DNA from: Methanosarcinales archaeon
GTDB taxonomy: Archaea > Halobacteriota > Methanosarcinia > Methanosarcinales > Methanogasteraceae
Assembly (NCBI GenBank): GCA_030666765.1
Contig: DAOUXE010000064.1
Coordinates: forward strand, 1 to 6,534
Length of the DNA: 6,534 bases
Direction: 5' to 3'
Made by a program: the position numbers and the translations under genes. The notes under the pieces are model-generated. The model searched no databases, had not been told where the DNA came from, and was given only the letters and a program-made list of their open reading frames with translations. Of this stretch, positions 5,747 to 6,534 are shown piece by piece. Each line of letters starts with the position of its first letter. Within the stretch, counting starts at the first letter, position 1.

Positions 5747-6534
5747 GGCGTTTCAAAGCAGCGAGTCCTGATTCAGTGATTTTGTACTTCTGTGATCTGC
5801 TTCTTGGCTTATCCGGAATGGTAAAAGATAGCAAACCATTTTGTAAGAGTGGCAGAATGTGTCTCTTGTAATTCGTGTAAGCAGGAGAAAGATTGAGGTA
5901 ATTCAAGATCTTCTGCTTCTTCCGTTCTGTTCTGCAGAACTCAAGTATCTGAATAACTTGTACACTGACTTGCTCAATAACTTGCTCACTGACCCGCGCC
6001 TCGGGGTGTGCAGCCAAAATCGTCATGAAATAATTGCGATCGTCATCAGTTTCAAAAACAGGTTCCGGAGATCCGTTCGCCTTCATCGCCCGCTTTATTT
6101 TCGGAAAACCCGTGCCTCTCCCTTCGGTAAGATGCAATTCCTTTAAAAAATCCCAGATGCGTCGATTATGGTATCTTCTTGCTGTAACGCGTTCATTATT
6201 CAGGTTATCTTTGTTGAGCGGTGGAAGCGGTCCGGTATAGCTGATAATCTCGATCCGCTTGGGAAATATACGGGCCTCAACTGGCGTTTCGCTTTGGTAA
6301 CTGCGATGGTAAAGCGCGTTCACAACGGCTTCTTCGATGGCTTTGTAGGGGTAGTTGAAAAACCGGATCGCTTCCGCCTGACCTGGAACCTTACGAACCG
6401 ATTCAGTTACCACATTGTTCTTCAGATGGATGAGCGCAGATATGATCTGCTGTTGGATCGGTCCAGTAATCCAGTCGGTGCCTGACAATTTTTTGCTAAT
6501 CGCCATCTCACTAATCCCTATTACTTGCATTTCC
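5697..6534 (-). CDS. RecG-like/AlbA-type ATP-binding protein with Fic-like C-terminal winged helix, 5' end outside window
   Basis: The reading frame is open to the right edge, so the N-terminus, usually an AlbA_2 (Schlafen-type) domain, is missing; the ATG at 6530 need not be the true start. Counting from that Met, residues about 20-172 fit the HATPase_c_4 (RecG C-terminal-like) domain: YPYKAIEEAVVNALYHRSY (60-78) is the N-box with Asn71, RIEIISYTGPLP (92-103) the next strand and GRGTGFPKIKRAM (137-149) the glycine-rich lid. A Val/Gln linker with a short repeat (SEQVIEQVSVQVIQ, 181-194) leads to a winged helix at about 195-260 with TIPDKPRSRSQKYKIT (237-252), as in the Fic-like C-terminal domain. 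These proteins are often labelled transcriptional regulators or RecG-like helicases but lack helicase motors. They are frequent in archaeal and bacterial accessory regions. Its target is unknown; neighbours are toxin-antitoxin-like genes. Confidence 0.85.
   Translation of the reverse strand, partial: EMQVIGISEMAISKKLSGTDWITGPIQQQIISALIHLKNNVVTESVRKVPGQAEAIRFFNYPYKAIEEAVVNALYHRSYQSETPVEARIFPKRIEIISYTGPLPPLNKDNLNNERVTARRYHNRRIWDFLKELHLTEGRGTGFPKIKRAMKANGSPEPVFETDDDRNYFMTILAAHPEARVSEQVIEQVSVQVIQILEFCRTERKKQKILNYLNLSPAYTNYKRHILPLLQNGLLSFTIPDKPRSRSQKYKITESGLAALKRHAESCEEGDRESKTEV

Noticed and set aside
5955..5998. Short repeat of ATAACTTG and CTTGCTCA units
   Set aside because: It lies in the coding sequence of the RecG-like protein and encodes the Val/Gln linker common in that family. 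It is too short and irregular to be a CRISPR or other array.

Overview
The window reads as archaeal, most likely a euryarchaeote of the methanogen or methane-oxidiser (Methanomicrobia-like) kind. The main evidence is a clear proteasome-activating nucleotidase (PAN) gene, with its coiled coil, OB domain, AAA+ domain and a C-terminal proteasome-docking tail. A TATA-like box lies about 27 bases before its ATG, as in archaea. The genus cannot be told from this sequence.

Layout. Bases 1-101 hold no gene I can support, only the tail of an unseen region and the PAN promoter. PAN (102-1328, +) converges on histidyl-tRNA synthetase (hisS, 1342-2619, -), with 13 bases between the two stop codons. These are housekeeping genes with fairly GC-rich codons. 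From 2679 to the right edge every gene is on the minus strand, most are AT-richer by eye, and the content looks accessory. In transcription order (right to left) these are: the C-terminal part of a RecG-like/AlbA-type ATP-binding regulator (5697-6534, cut by the window edge); a small ORF that may be the decayed end of a VapC-like PIN toxin (about 5561-5746); a two-gene toxin-antitoxin-like pair, a BECR/RelE-fold nuclease-like protein (5259-5564) overlapping a DUF2283 protein (5020-5271); an ApeA-like HEPN ribonuclease candidate of the abortive-infection type (3543-4952); and a TPR-like helical protein (2679-3425) that leads into hisS.

The most unusual element is a 94-base structured sequence at 3458-3551, directly behind the ApeA-like gene. 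Perfect 9-base terminal inverted repeats enclose a second 7-base inverted repeat with two extra bases in one arm. The gene's TAA stop lies within the outer arm. This is the architecture of an integron attC site in the same orientation as a cassette gene, although the 3' core has ATT in place of the expected GTT. A core-like GTTAGCC lies 26 bases before the ApeA-like start codon, where the other cassette boundary would be. I infer that the anti-phage gene may have arrived as a gene cassette, but this needs a covariance-model search.

Taken together, the left third is conserved chromosome (protein turnover and translation) and the right part is a small defence or toxin-antitoxin island next to hisS. 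The housekeeping genes have promoter geometry suited to leaderless mRNA, while several accessory genes carry Shine-Dalgarno sites.
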